64,000 nt of DNA, from positions 1 to 64,000 of the forward strand of contig PLLM01000009.1 in NCBI GenBank assembly GCA_003141275.1, in the 5' to 3' direction. Source of the DNA: Phycisphaerales bacterium. GTDB taxonomy: Bacteria > Planctomycetota > Phycisphaerae > Sedimentisphaerales > Anaerobacaceae. Both the position numbers and the translations under genes were made by a program. Numbering within the stretch: position 1 is the stretch's first letter; each line of letters starts with the position of its first letter. Under the pieces are notes generated by a model. It was not told the DNA's origin, did not search any database, and saw only the letters and a program-made list of their open reading frames with translations. Of this stretch, positions 25,590 to 35,022 are shown piece after piece.

Positions 25590-28327
25590 CTCAGGTCAAT
25601 GGTCTCCAAGCCATCAAGGTTTACGCCGAAGCAGTCGATGCCGAAACCCTCGACGCTGGATTGTGTAATAGACGCATATTTGACGGATATGGCAAAGGTG
25701 CATTTGACATAATCCAGCTTTGCAGTTACACGAACAAGAGGCCCTTCATTCGAAAGGGCGTTCTTGCAGCTTACTACGCCTTTCTTGCTCAGGAATTGAT
25801 TTCCCGTCACCGTAAACGTCTGGCTTCCCACGGTTATCACCAAAGGATTGGCTAAGTTGGGCCCGCCTGCCGTGGTGAACCGTCCTGAAACCGTTAATGA
25901 GTTGGCATCGGGTCTTGAGCTTCGTTTGAAACGCACCTTATCGGCCACCAGCGAATTTTGCACGTCCATCATCAACTGGTAGGGAATAAGTTTTCTTGTG
26001 CCGTTGACTATTGTCTCTCCGATGGAAATAGATCCGAAACGATTTCCGATTCGGATGCTTAGGATAACCGGGCAGTCAAGCCCAGTCAGGTCAATATTTT
26101 TGGCGGCTAAGGAAAATTTCCCTGTTTTGGTGCTGAACTTAAAGGTGCTCTTAAATGCAGCGCCTTTGATTGTGTAATTATATGATCCCTTCTTGAAGGT
26201 CGTCGTGTTAATGGGGAAGGTCATAACGCATGGATCCATCGGTTCGTCCGAAATGGCTGTTACGACTATCTGGCTGGCTGCGAGCATGTCCGTGTCATTG
26301 GCGTCCATTGTCCCTGAAATCGAAATCGAGTCGCAAACTATATTATACTTGCTGCCCGCGGCAACCGTGCACTTTGCTGCCGTAATATTCATCCATTTTC
26401 CCAGGCTTATTACAATATCAACAGCCGAACCCGGTGATGCGCTTGTCCCTGCGGCCGGGTCCTGGCTTATTATGCTCCCCCTGATAATGGAATCGCTGTA
26501 ATCATATGCAATATTGCCGACAACAAAGCCCGCGGAAATAATGGCCGTTGTGGCATTTGCCTCAGTCATCCCCACAACATCAGGCACTTCAGATTCTTCG
26601 ATACCCAGGCTCACCACGTAATCGACAGCCGTATCGAGTTCGACACTTGTCCCCGCAGCCGGACTCTGGCTTATTACATCGCCCGCAGCGACGGAATCGT
26701 TGTAATCAGTGGTAATCGTGCCGACAATCAGCCCGGCAGAAATAATCGCCGAATTGGCATCCGCCTGCGTCAAGCCGACGACATCAGGCACATCCACGGT
26801 TGGTATCGGGATAAAACCTAAGCGTATGTTCGGTACATAGGGGTCGCTGACCGGCATTGGGCTGCTGTCCGACCACGCCAGTGGATTGTTGTAACTGCTG
26901 TCGTCGGTGCCGCAAGATATTGTTCTGTTGCCCCCGCCCCCAGGTACCGAATAATAGCAAAAGGTTACCGAAGCCCGGTTACTGTAATTAAAGCTCATAT
27001 CGACTATCAGATTATCAGTACCATTATATTCGAAAGGCGTATCGAATATGAAAGTCACCCACCCGTCCGCTGAAACAGTCAAATCAGATTGATAAACCGT
27101 TGTCCAGTCGCTGGTTTCCCACAAATTGGATGCGTATGAGGCCATGTTTGTGTGTTTGACTCTTACTGTAAAATTTTGCATCCAGGAGCCGGTCGCCAGG
27201 AAAGTATGCAGAGCCAGCGACCTGAGCGTTTTCTTGCTGCCTATTTCCGATGAAAGATAAATAATCTGTATTCGTGAGTAATAATAAACCGATTCAAATG
27301 GTAAAGCCCACGCCCCCGCCCCAGTCCCTATGGTAACGGTATTCTCCCATGATAACACCGGATAGCCGCCGTCGAAGGGCATTTTCCACATATCATCGGC
27401 TCCGTTAGCCATCTCGACGATAAAATCCCAGCCCGCATCGGTAAACGTCGATTGCGTCTGCATCTCTGCCGTCGTCTTGCCTGTCCCGCCGGCGCTCTCG
27501 TCTTGTCCTGATGTTTGCGTATCCCAGAAACTCGCGGTAATCAAATCATCACCACCGCCATTATATCCCACCATACCGCCGAAATATGTAGTGCCGACAA
27601 CAGTGCCAGTGGAATAACAAGAGGTAATTCTGCCTTTATATTCCTCACTACTATCCCCGTTGAAACCCACCAGGCCCCCTACCATGTTAGTTCCGACGAC
27701 CGAACCCGTGGCGTAACAGTTTGTAATATCGCCATAATTTATCGCCGCCAGGCCGCCTGTATAAACATCGTTGTTGTTGACATCGACTGCGGCATAACTG
27801 GAGGTAATAGTGCCGTCCCAGTTATACCCTACAAGTCCCCCAACTCCTGTCCCTGCGCCGACAATCACACCCGTAGCATAACAGGATGTAATCGCTCCAT
27901 CGTTATATCCAACCAGACAGGCGACATTACCTCCGCCACAAATATTAGCATCCACGATGCCGAGGTTTTTCACCTGCCCGCCGGGGGCGAGATAGCCAAA
28001 CAGACCAATCCAATAACTGCTCGGCATATTTATTACTAAATTACGGATGATATGGTCGTTGCCGTCAAAGACGCCGGTGAACGACGTGACATTGTAATTT
28101 CCCATTGGATTTATAGTGACCCCCGCAAGATCAATGTCATTTACCAGAACAAAGGCCTTGCCGTAATCATTAGCATCCGCAGTCAAAACCTGGAGGTCTG
28201 CTGCAGAAGCGATTCTGTATGGGTCATCAGTTTCACCCGTCCCGCCGCTGTATTTGGCGAAGGCGCTGCCTGCCGCAAGGGTTAGTATGGCTGTAAGGGA
28301 CAGGATAAATGTTGTTCTGGTTTTCAT
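25586..28327 (-). CDS. secreted GLUG-repeat protein with two PASTA domains
   Basis: This 913-aa secreted protein has a signal peptide (TTFILSLTAILTLAAGSAFA). Next is an N-terminal beta-helix-like region with GLUG-type repeats (about 40-300: GGLVGYNWDGTITSSYA, ACLVGYNDGAITSCYATG), then a beta-sandwich region (about 330-505). Two PASTA domains follow (about 512-578 and 579-645; VPDVVGLTQADANSAII, VPDVVGMTEANATTAII), then a C-terminal region with two similar halves (FKSTFKFSTKTGKFSLAAKN). It is likely surface-attached or adhesive. GGAG stands 10 bp before the ATG. Confidence 0.85.
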   Translation of the reverse strand: MKTRTTFILSLTAILTLAAGSAFAKYSGGTGETDDPYRIASAADLQVLTADANDYGKAFVLVNDIDLAGVTINPMGNYNVTSFTGVFDGNDHIIRNLVINMPSSYWIGLFGYLAPGGQVKNLGIVDANICGGGNVACLVGYNDGAITSCYATGVIVGAGTGVGGLVGYNWDGTITSSYAAVDVNNNDVYTGGLAAINYGDITNCYATGSVVGTNMVGGLVGFNGDSSEEYKGRITSCYSTGTVVGTTYFGGMVGYNGGGDDLITASFWDTQTSGQDESAGGTGKTTAEMQTQSTFTDAGWDFIVEMANGADDMWKMPFDGGYPVLSWENTVTIGTGAGAWALPFESVYYYSRIQIIYLSSEIGSKKTLRSLALHTFLATGSWMQNFTVRVKHTNMASYASNLWETSDWTTVYQSDLTVSADGWVTFIFDTPFEYNGTDNLIVDMSFNYSNRASVTFCYYSVPGGGGNRTISCGTDDSSYNNPLAWSDSSPMPVSDPYVPNIRLGFIPIPTVDVPDVVGLTQADANSAIISAGLIVGTITTDYNDSVAAGDVISQSPAAGTSVELDTAVDYVVSLGIEESEVPDVVGMTEANATTAIISAGFVVGNIAYDYSDSIIRGSIISQDPAAGTSASPGSAVDIVISLGKWMNITAAKCTVAAGSKYNIVCDSISISGTMDANDTDMLAASQIVVTAISDEPMDPCVMTFPINTTTFKKGSYNYTIKGAAFKSTFKFSTKTGKFSLAAKNIDLTGLDCPVILSIRIGNRFGSISIGETIVNGTRKLIPYQLMMDVQNSLVADKVRFKRSSRPDANSLTVSGRFTTAGGPNLANPLVITVGSQTFTVTGNQFLSKKGVVSCKNALSNEGPLVRVTAKLDYVKCTFAISVKYASITQSSVEGFGIDCFGVNLDGLETIDLR

Positions 28328-28727
28328 CTTTGCTCTTCTCCATGTGTTTCTTTAGCTATCTTCTGATACGGGTTCTTTTGTGTCTGTTGGAAGTGTGTTT
28401 GAGCCAAAAAGCCGACCGCGACTTTGAAAAAGCGTTTTTACTGAACCAATTATAGTTTTTCATAAACGAGATGTCAAGGAAGAAGCAGCCCGGTTTCGTT
28501 AAAGAATTTTCGCCTTCGCTTGCGCTACGCCGGGACAGGACGTTGAGGCAAGGGTTCAGTGTGGAGCGTATAGCGTGCAGCGGACGAGAACCTCGTTTTT
28601 CCTGTTTTTGCTTTACTGGCTGGCAGTGCAGAGAGAGAATACCTCCGTGGACACAAGACAAAACGTGAGTAATTCGCCGGGCCGGCGCATATATATAAGA
28701 AAAGGAAACTAATTAAGGAGAAACCAA
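28328..28727. other. 400-bp divergent intergenic region
   Basis: This region separates two divergent genes, so it must hold both promoters; I see no clear -35/-10 pair. It contains short repeat-like text (CGCCTTCGCTTGCGCTACGC at about 28510) and a weak ACGAG-AAC-CTCGT-TTTT hairpin (28584-28600). No gene is supported. Confidence 0.4.
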
Positions 28728-30182
28728 ATGAGATACGGAACTTTTTATGCATTAGCGGTGATGGCGATTTTAAGCACGGTTTGTTTTGGTGCTGAATCCG
28801 CTCCCCTCGACAATGCTCGGGACAGGCAGGGCAAACCTGGGGTGGGGCTGACGATTTACAATGATAATTTCGCGGTGGTGCGCGAGGCCCGCAATATGAA
28901 ATTCGACAAGGGACAAAACACGGTGCGCTTTACGGACGTGGCTTCGGCAATCGACCCGACGAGCGTGAAGTTTTCGTGTTTATCTTCGCCGGGGGCGGTG
29001 TCGGTTCTGGAACAGAATTACGAATACGACCTTGTGAATACCGACAGTTTGCTGAAACGGTATATCGATAAGGAAGTCAAAGTGGTGGTTAAGGGCAGCG
29101 GGTCGGAGGCAAGGAAGGTCGTTGATGGAAAGCTGTCGGCGGCGATAGGAGAGGATTTGATTTTGCAGAGCAGTAACGGCATTGAGGTGATTGGGCGGGG
29201 GAGCGTCGAGGAGATTGCGTTAAAGGAATTGCCTGAGGATTTGGTGACAAGGCCTACGCTTGTGTGGCTGACGGATGCGCAGAAGGGCGGCGAACAGCTT
29301 TGCGAGGTGACATATACGACGGGGGCGATTGGCTGGAAGGCGGATTATACGGCGATTTTGAACAAGGACGATACCGCTCTGGATTTTTCGGGCTGGGTGA
29401 CAATAAATAACAAAAGCGGCGGGGGATATAAGGACGCGACGCTGAAACTGATTGCGGGGGACGTGCGGAGGATTCAGCCGGCGATGTCAATGCAGCCAAT
29501 AGCGATGGGGATGATGAAGGATAGGAGTGCGGGGGAGTCAGGATTCGTGGAAAAGTCGTTTATGGAATATCATATGTACACGCTTGGCCGGAAGAGCACG
29601 ATAAATAATAATCAGGTCAAGCAGATTGAGTTTATCGAGCCGGCGGAGGGGGCCAAGGCAAAGAAGATTTATGTTTATGAGCGAAGCGACTACTGGAACC
29701 CGCGGGGAGGCGACCAGAGTAAAAAAGTTATGGTCAAGATTGAATTCGAGAACAAGAAGGAAAATAAATTAGGGATTGCGCTGCCGAAGGGCAAGGTGCG
29801 GGTATTCAAGAAGGACCCCGCAGATAACAGCTTGCAGTTTGTGGGCGAGGACGAAATTGACCATACGCCGAAGGATGAGAAGTTGTCGCTTTATATCGGG
29901 GACGCGTTCGATATTGTCGCGGAGCACACGCTGGTTGACAGCAAGGAGCAGTTCGGCAAACATCGCGAGTCGCACAAGATTGAGCTGCGCAACAGGAAGA
30001 ATGAGGAGGTTACTGTCCTGGTGGATGAGAAGTTCGCGAGATGGGTTTACTGGGAGGTTGAGAAGTCAACACAGGAGTACGAGAAGAAAGACGCATATAC
30101 GGCTCGGTTCCCTGTGAAGGTCGGCGCAAACGCGACGGTAACGCTGGAATACGCCGTCGTATGGTCAACGTGGAAATGGTAG
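28728..30182 (+). CDS. exported DUF4139-domain protein
   Basis: The 484-aa protein has a signal peptide (MRYGTFYALAVMAILSTVCFG). The DUF4139 fold has mucoidy-type beta-sandwich features: VGLTIYNDNFAVVREARNM, FTDVASAIDPTSVKF, EVTYTTGAIGWKADYTAIL, and at the C-terminus ELRNRKNEEVTVLVDE and VTLEYAVVWSTWKW. The start is supported by AAGGAG. Residues about 25-38 (DNARDRQGKPG), between the signal peptide and the domain, are encoded by GCTCGGGACAGGC, resembling a small repeat insertion. The function of the family is unknown. Confidence 0.87.
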   Translation: MRYGTFYALAVMAILSTVCFGAESAPLDNARDRQGKPGVGLTIYNDNFAVVREARNMKFDKGQNTVRFTDVASAIDPTSVKFSCLSSPGAVSVLEQNYEYDLVNTDSLLKRYIDKEVKVVVKGSGSEARKVVDGKLSAAIGEDLILQSSNGIEVIGRGSVEEIALKELPEDLVTRPTLVWLTDAQKGGEQLCEVTYTTGAIGWKADYTAILNKDDTALDFSGWVTINNKSGGGYKDATLKLIAGDVRRIQPAMSMQPIAMGMMKDRSAGESGFVEKSFMEYHMYTLGRKSTINNNQVKQIEFIEPAEGAKAKKIYVYERSDYWNPRGGDQSKKVMVKIEFENKKENKLGIALPKGKVRVFKKDPADNSLQFVGEDEIDHTPKDEKLSLYIGDAFDIVAEHTLVDSKEQFGKHRESHKIELRNRKNEEVTVLVDEKFARWVYWEVEKSTQEYEKKDAYTARFPVKVGANATVTLEYAVVWSTWKW

Positions 30183-30286
30183 TTTTGAGTTATGGGGTGA
30201 AGGGAGCTTTAAAATAAAGGCAACGTATAAAGCGTATTGCCGAGATTGAAGCCGAATGAGGGGTTATCATTGCCGGGTGAAAATAA

Positions 30287-30319
30287 AAGCGGCCTTATAC
30301 TTGACGTATAAGGCCGCTT
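30287..30319. terminator. bidirectional Rho-independent terminator
   Basis: AAGCGGCCTTATAC and GTATAAGGCCGCTT form a perfect 14-bp stem with loop TTGAC. On the minus strand AAGC...GCTT is followed by TTATTTTC. It separates the convergent DUF4139 and pseudopilin genes and likely serves both. Confidence 0.9.
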
Positions 30320-30349
30320 ATTAAAGCTAAAACAGCCGCTTGCTGTTAA

Positions 30350-31405
30350 TTACGGTTTAATCTCATTAACCAAAAGCGCATCTTCGACATCCCCCGGATA
30401 TAATAAGTTGACGGGGGAGGGGGTGAATGTTATCGTCCCGGTGTACGCCGGTAAAAACCCGGCCGCTTCCCTCTCTAGCTTTAACGGCACTGTTGACGGT
30501 ACACCGGAGGCCGGGTCTGACCAAGATGCACCCCATCTTTGGTAGATGTTGTCGTTATTTATGCCCACATTGGCCAACGTCTCAAATTTCACGTGGCCGT
30601 CGTTGTACAACACGTTTTGCCCTTCTCGCTGATGGGGATACGCGTTATACACCAAATCCTTGTCCTTGTATTCATTGTTGTTGTTGTTCCACACCGCAGT
30701 GGCGCCAGGCAAATCACTTGTCGTGTCGCCAGGAGCCCGTTGCGCGCCTGCAACCGCTCCGCCCAATATGTAAGTGGACGCATTCCTGTCCAGCCCCGGG
30801 TTTCTATCTGCCGCAAGCGGACAACTCGGCTTGTTGTTAACGGATATCGGGCGCCCCGCAATAGTGCCTGTTGCATTAAGGGCAAAGGGGAAATGGTAGG
30901 CATAACTGTTATGCTTGCCTGGCACCGTGCCGAAATCGTAGCACTTGGTCACGTCCGTCTGTGACGTGGCGGTATAGCTTGTGAGCTTGAAAATCTCAGC
31001 GCCGGAGTCGCCCTTGCAGTTAAACTGTTTTGGCGAGACGTCCTCATATTTTATGAGCATGAAGAGCAGTGAACCTATGGTTGCAACGCCGCCGTTACCA
31101 CTACCTGTCCCCAGGAAGGCATCCTTCACAGTGCCGGAGCCTTCCCAACCAGGATTACTATTAATGTGGCCGTTCGTGGCGTAAACTACGGGGAGTGCTT
31201 GCCAACCTGGCATTGGGTATGACTCCGCAGAGTCGCCTGCATACAGCAGCAGCCCCTTGCCTATGCCCGACAGATTTGCCCCGCAGACCATACGGTTGGC
31301 AATCATCCTGACCCTTGCCAGAGCCGGCATCAGGATACCCATCAGCAGAGCTATGATCGCTATGACGACCAGCAGCTCAACTAACGTAAAACCTTTCTTT
31401 TTCAT
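30350..31405 (-). CDS. type II pseudopilin-like (planctomycete DUF1559-like) protein
   Basis: The 351-aa protein begins with a type IV prepilin leader MKKKG|FTLVELLVVIAIIAL, which a prepilin peptidase cuts after Gly5 and methylates at Phe6. A long globular domain follows. A C-terminal HQREGQNVLYNDGHVKFE resembles the H-x9-DG signature of DUF1559 proteins, but with ten residues between. Such proteins are greatly expanded in Planctomycetes and Lentisphaerae. The export or assembly role is inferred from the leader. No secretion genes are adjacent. Confidence 0.88.
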   Translation of the reverse strand: MKKKGFTLVELLVVIAIIALLMGILMPALARVRMIANRMVCGANLSGIGKGLLLYAGDSAESYPMPGWQALPVVYATNGHINSNPGWEGSGTVKDAFLGTGSGNGGVATIGSLLFMLIKYEDVSPKQFNCKGDSGAEIFKLTSYTATSQTDVTKCYDFGTVPGKHNSYAYHFPFALNATGTIAGRPISVNNKPSCPLAADRNPGLDRNASTYILGGAVAGAQRAPGDTTSDLPGATAVWNNNNNEYKDKDLVYNAYPHQREGQNVLYNDGHVKFETLANVGINNDNIYQRWGASWSDPASGVPSTVPLKLEREAAGFLPAYTGTITFTPSPVNLLYPGDVEDALLVNEIKP

Positions 31406-31443
31406 TTGTATTCTCCTTTATACATTTTGAGATTCGCTATCCG

Positions 31444-31467
31444 GCCGTCCTGAGCACAATCGAACAT
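31444..31467. repeat. CCTGAGC-type dispersed repeat, copy 2
   Basis: CGTCCTGAGCACAATCGAAC matches the copy at the HNH gene stop (CGTCCTGAGCGCAGTCGAAA) at all but three positions. Confidence 0.55.
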
Positions 31468-31822
31468 GGTTTTAGACGGATTAATGCAACCTACTCTTAA
31501 CCGCACAACACTTTCGGTAATTCCCCGCGAATCTCACTGTTACACTGTTTCGCTCGGAATCAGCCGGCAAAAAACTTTTTTAGACCAGATTTTATGGGAC
31601 TTGTTGGTTGCCTTAATCTTGACTCGAAATGCCGCCAATTCAAGTTAAGCAAGGCAAAACCACTTCTCATAGGCAGGTTACGATATTTGGTAGGAAACAA
31701 TTTATAATTACGGCCAACATTATGATATTAACTTTACTTGCCTGCCTACCTTACTCTATTCTTAGTATAGTGCCGCCCAATACTATTGTCAAGGGGGTTT
31801 TCGGCAAAAAATGCTATATTCC

Positions 31823-31851
31823 TTGAAAATTTCGGTCTGATACCTTATAAA
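31823..31851 (+). promoter_or_regulatory. sigma70-type promoter for the UDP-sugar pyrophosphorylase gene
   Basis: TTGAAA, a 17-bp spacer and TATAAA form a near-consensus -35/-10 pair, ending 27 bp before the ATG at 31879. This would give a leader of about 20 nt. Confidence 0.6.
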
Positions 31852-31878
31852 AGGCGTTTTTGACGTGGAAAAAGGCCT

Positions 31879-33306
31879 ATGACTGACCAAAGTGAGTTTC
31901 AAAACCTTCAGAAAGTCCTAAAAAAATATGGACAGACCCGCCTTTTGGCCTTCTGGGACCGGCTTGGCCCGGTCAGGCAGGAACGGCTTCTCGCCCAGAT
32001 TGGCCAACTGGACTTTATTCAGTTAGACCGCTGGCGGGCAGAGTTTGTTATGAACGCCGCCCCTTTCAAGCTGCCCGTCAAGCTCGCGCCTGCCCCGTTC
32101 TACGCCCATCAGCCGGGCGATGCCGGCCAGCGAGGAAAATACGACCAGGCGCGTCAACTGGGTGACAAGCTGATTTCGCAGGGCAAGGTCGCGGCGTTTG
32201 TAGTTGCAGGCGGGCAGGGGACCCGGCTGGGTTTCGATGGGCCGAAAGGAAACTTTCCCATAAGCCCCGTCAAAAACAAGGCGCTGTTCCAGATTTTTGC
32301 GGAGGGCATTTCCGCCGCCAGTAAAAAATACCATACCAGTTGTCCCTGGTATATTATGACCAGTCCTCTTAATCATCAGCAGACGCTGGATATTTTTTCC
32401 GCCAACAATTATTACGGATTGAATAAAAAAGACGTATTCATATTCCAGCAGGGGACACTGCCAAATTTTTCTTTAGACGGCAAAATACTTCTGGCCGACA
32501 TTGACGCCATTGCCACCTCGCCCGACGGCCACGGGGGCAGCTTGCGCGCGCTCTACAACAGCGGCGCGATGGCTGATATGAAAAAACGCGGCGTCGAGTT
32601 CATAAGCTACTGGCAGGTAGATAATCCCCTCATCAATATTTTTGACCCGCTGTTCGTCGGTCTGCACGCCCTCGACGGCGCGGAGATGTCCTCGAAGGCG
32701 CTTGTTAAAACAGGCCCGTTTGAAAAACTCGGCAACTTCTGTTTAGCCGACGGGAAAGTTACGGTCATCGAATACAGTGATTTACCGGACGAGCTTGCCG
32801 AAAAGAAAAATCCGGACGGCTCACTGGTTTTTGAGCTCGGCAGTATCGCCATCCACATCATAAGCGTTGATTTTGTTGACCGGCTTAACAATCACGGGTT
32901 TGTCCTGCCGATGCACAGGGCGGTAAAGAAAATTTCCCATATAAACGATAAGGGGCAGCGTGTTGAACAAAAGGAGCCGAACGGTGTTAAACTCGAGAGC
33001 TTCGTCTTCGACGCGCTGCCGCTTTGCAAAAAGTCGGTTATCCTGCAAACCATCCGCAGCGAGGAATTCGCCCCGACTAAAAATGCGACTGGTGTTGACA
33101 GCGTCGAAACAACAAGGCAAATGATGATTGACCGTTCGGCTGCCTGGCTCGAATCGGCGGGCGTTAAGATTCCGAGAAAATCGGACGGTTTGCCCGATTG
33201 CGTTATTGAGATTGCGCCGAGCTTTGCCCTGACAAAAGAAGACGTCATTAAAGAACGCGACAAGATACCCGCAATAAAACCCGGAGATAAAATCTATCTT
33301 GCGTGA
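31879..33306 (+). CDS. UDP-sugar pyrophosphorylase (UAP1/UDPGP family)
   Basis: The enzyme joins UTP with a hexose- or N-acetylhexosamine-1-phosphate. The 475-aa product has the eukaryotic-type UDPGP features: nucleotide-binding AGGQGTRLGFDGPKGNFP, PWYIMTSPLNHQQT, the metal/substrate block GHGGSLRALYNSGAM with YWQVDNPL, and KTGPFEKLGNF. The N-terminal helical region (KKYGQTRLLAFWDRLGP) is typical of UAP1 N-acetylglucosamine/galactosamine enzymes. The exact sugar cannot be decided. The GH28 gene follows after 6 bp, so the two are co-transcribed. Confidence 0.9.
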   Translation: MTDQSEFQNLQKVLKKYGQTRLLAFWDRLGPVRQERLLAQIGQLDFIQLDRWRAEFVMNAAPFKLPVKLAPAPFYAHQPGDAGQRGKYDQARQLGDKLISQGKVAAFVVAGGQGTRLGFDGPKGNFPISPVKNKALFQIFAEGISAASKKYHTSCPWYIMTSPLNHQQTLDIFSANNYYGLNKKDVFIFQQGTLPNFSLDGKILLADIDAIATSPDGHGGSLRALYNSGAMADMKKRGVEFISYWQVDNPLINIFDPLFVGLHALDGAEMSSKALVKTGPFEKLGNFCLADGKVTVIEYSDLPDELAEKKNPDGSLVFELGSIAIHIISVDFVDRLNNHGFVLPMHRAVKKISHINDKGQRVEQKEPNGVKLESFVFDALPLCKKSVILQTIRSEEFAPTKNATGVDSVETTRQMMIDRSAAWLESAGVKIPRKSDGLPDCVIEIAPSFALTKEDVIKERDKIPAIKPGDKIYLA

Positions 33307-33312
33307 GGGAAT

Positions 33313-35007
33313 ATGTGCCTTCGCAAAATTATTTTGTTGTCGGCGGTAATAATATCCGCGTTTGGCTTGAGTTCCTGCGCCAAAAATACGTCCGGCACTT
33401 TTGTCATAACCGGCTATGCGGCAGTGGGTGACGCAAAGACGCTTAATACCGCCTCGATTAACAAGGCCTTGTCCGCCTGCGCAAAATCGGGCGGCGGCAT
33501 GGTGATAGTCCCGCCGGGGACATTCCGCACGGGGCCGATACGGATATATGCCAACACCACCCTGCATCTTGAGGCAGGCGCGGTTCTCAAAGGCAGCGCA
33601 GACCTCAATGACTACATCATCAACGGTCAAAGATACGGCCTCATATCAGCTGCAAACGCAGACAACATCGCAATTACAGGCAGGGGGACAATCGACGGCA
33701 GCGGCGTTAAATTTATGAATATGAAAAAAACCCTTGCGGGAAGCGGCAACTATGGCGATTTCGACCCGAAATTTACGCGCCAGGGCAGGGAATATATGGA
33801 CCCGAAGTTCGGCACGGCGGATGGGCCGGTGATTCCTTACGAAAGGCCCGGCCGGCTTGTCGCTTTTTCGCTTTGTAAGAACGTGCTGATTCGGGATGTT
33901 ACAATCACCGATGCCCCGCTCTGGACGGTTCATCTGGACCGATGCAGGGATGTTGTCGTTTCTGGTGTTCATATAGATAATCCGCTGGGAGTGCCCAACA
34001 ACGATGGGATTCATTGCACCTCGTGCGTCAACGTTCATATCAGCGATTGTATTATTTCCGCGGGCGACGATGGTATTGCAATTACCTCGATAGGCGACCC
34101 TCGTCATCATCAGATTCTCGGCGGCGACCCCTTAGGGCCGGGCAAAACCGAAAATATAACCGTGACCAACTGCACGCTGCAATCACGCTCAACCGCGCTT
34201 CGCGTCGGCTACACGGGCGGGGACATTAAAAACTGCACTTTCTCAAATATTGTCATCCGCGAATCCAATCGCGGCCTGCTCGTCAACGTCCGTGATGAGG
34301 CATCGGTTGAAAATGTGTTTTTTTCGAATATCATCATTCAAACCCGCCTGCACACGGGCCACTGGTGGGGACATGCGGAACCCATCCAGGTTTCCGCCGT
34401 TCCTAACGCCCCAGATATAAAAAAGCTCGGCCAGATAAAAAACGTTCGCTTCTCAAATATAATTGCCGAGTCGCAAAGCGGTATAGTCGTGTGGGGCAGC
34501 AAGGACAGCGTCATCAAAGACCTCGCTTTCGACAACGTCAAAGTAAAAATAAAAAATGGCCCGCTGAGCGCATCATACGGCGGGAATTTTGACCTGCGAA
34601 CAAGCGGCGATTTGGCTACTGCGCAATTCAGGCACGATATACCGGCGATTTACTGCAAAGACGTGGCAGGGCTGAAAATCAGCGGATTCGAGACCGAATG
34701 GGAGGAAGGTTTGCCCGACTTTTTCAGCAATAGCATCTGGTGCCAAAATGTCAGCGATGTTGAAATCGACGGATTTGTCGGCAGGCAGGCGCATCTCGGC
34801 GACAGCAGGGCGGCTATCGTCCTCGACAAAGTGAATGGCGCAACAATTAGAAATTGCAGAGCCGCTGAGGGAACGGGTGTTTTCCTGCAGGCCGTCGATG
34901 TGAATGACGGGCGGCTGTTTGTGAACAATGACCTGTCGAAAGCGCAGCAAACGGGCGAATCCGCGGAATCGGTTTTCCGCGAATTCGGCAATTACGAGTC
35001 GAAGTAA
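33313..35007 (+). CDS. GH28 polygalacturonase-like lipoprotein
   Basis: The 564-aa exported enzyme carries a lipobox (FGLSSC, Cys near residue 22), so it is probably membrane-anchored. It is a right-handed parallel beta-helix with an N-terminal pectate-lyase-superfamily cap (GYAAVGDAKTLNTASINKAL, MVIVPPGTFRTGP). The GH28 catalytic aspartates are D231 (PNNDGIHC) and D252/D253 (SAGDDGIAI). GH28 enzymes hydrolyse alpha-galacturonides or related rhamno-/xylogalacturonan bonds. Acting with the nearby epimerase, GH2 and GH29 enzymes is plausible. Confidence 0.88.
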   Translation: MCLRKIILLSAVIISAFGLSSCAKNTSGTFVITGYAAVGDAKTLNTASINKALSACAKSGGGMVIVPPGTFRTGPIRIYANTTLHLEAGAVLKGSADLNDYIINGQRYGLISAANADNIAITGRGTIDGSGVKFMNMKKTLAGSGNYGDFDPKFTRQGREYMDPKFGTADGPVIPYERPGRLVAFSLCKNVLIRDVTITDAPLWTVHLDRCRDVVVSGVHIDNPLGVPNNDGIHCTSCVNVHISDCIISAGDDGIAITSIGDPRHHQILGGDPLGPGKTENITVTNCTLQSRSTALRVGYTGGDIKNCTFSNIVIRESNRGLLVNVRDEASVENVFFSNIIIQTRLHTGHWWGHAEPIQVSAVPNAPDIKKLGQIKNVRFSNIIAESQSGIVVWGSKDSVIKDLAFDNVKVKIKNGPLSASYGGNFDLRTSGDLATAQFRHDIPAIYCKDVAGLKISGFETEWEEGLPDFFSNSIWCQNVSDVEIDGFVGRQAHLGDSRAAIVLDKVNGATIRNCRAAEGTGVFLQAVDVNDGRLFVNNDLSKAQQTGESAESVFREFGNYESK

Positions 35008-35022
35008 ACACCGGCCAACGGT

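Larger units (their letters stand above)
31406..31878. other. 470-bp AT-rich divergent region
   Basis: No gene is supported; short open frames at 31466 and 31629 lack ribosome sites. It includes a CCTGAGC-type repeat (31444-31467) and the promoter listed for the pyrophosphorylase gene. Confidence 0.45.
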
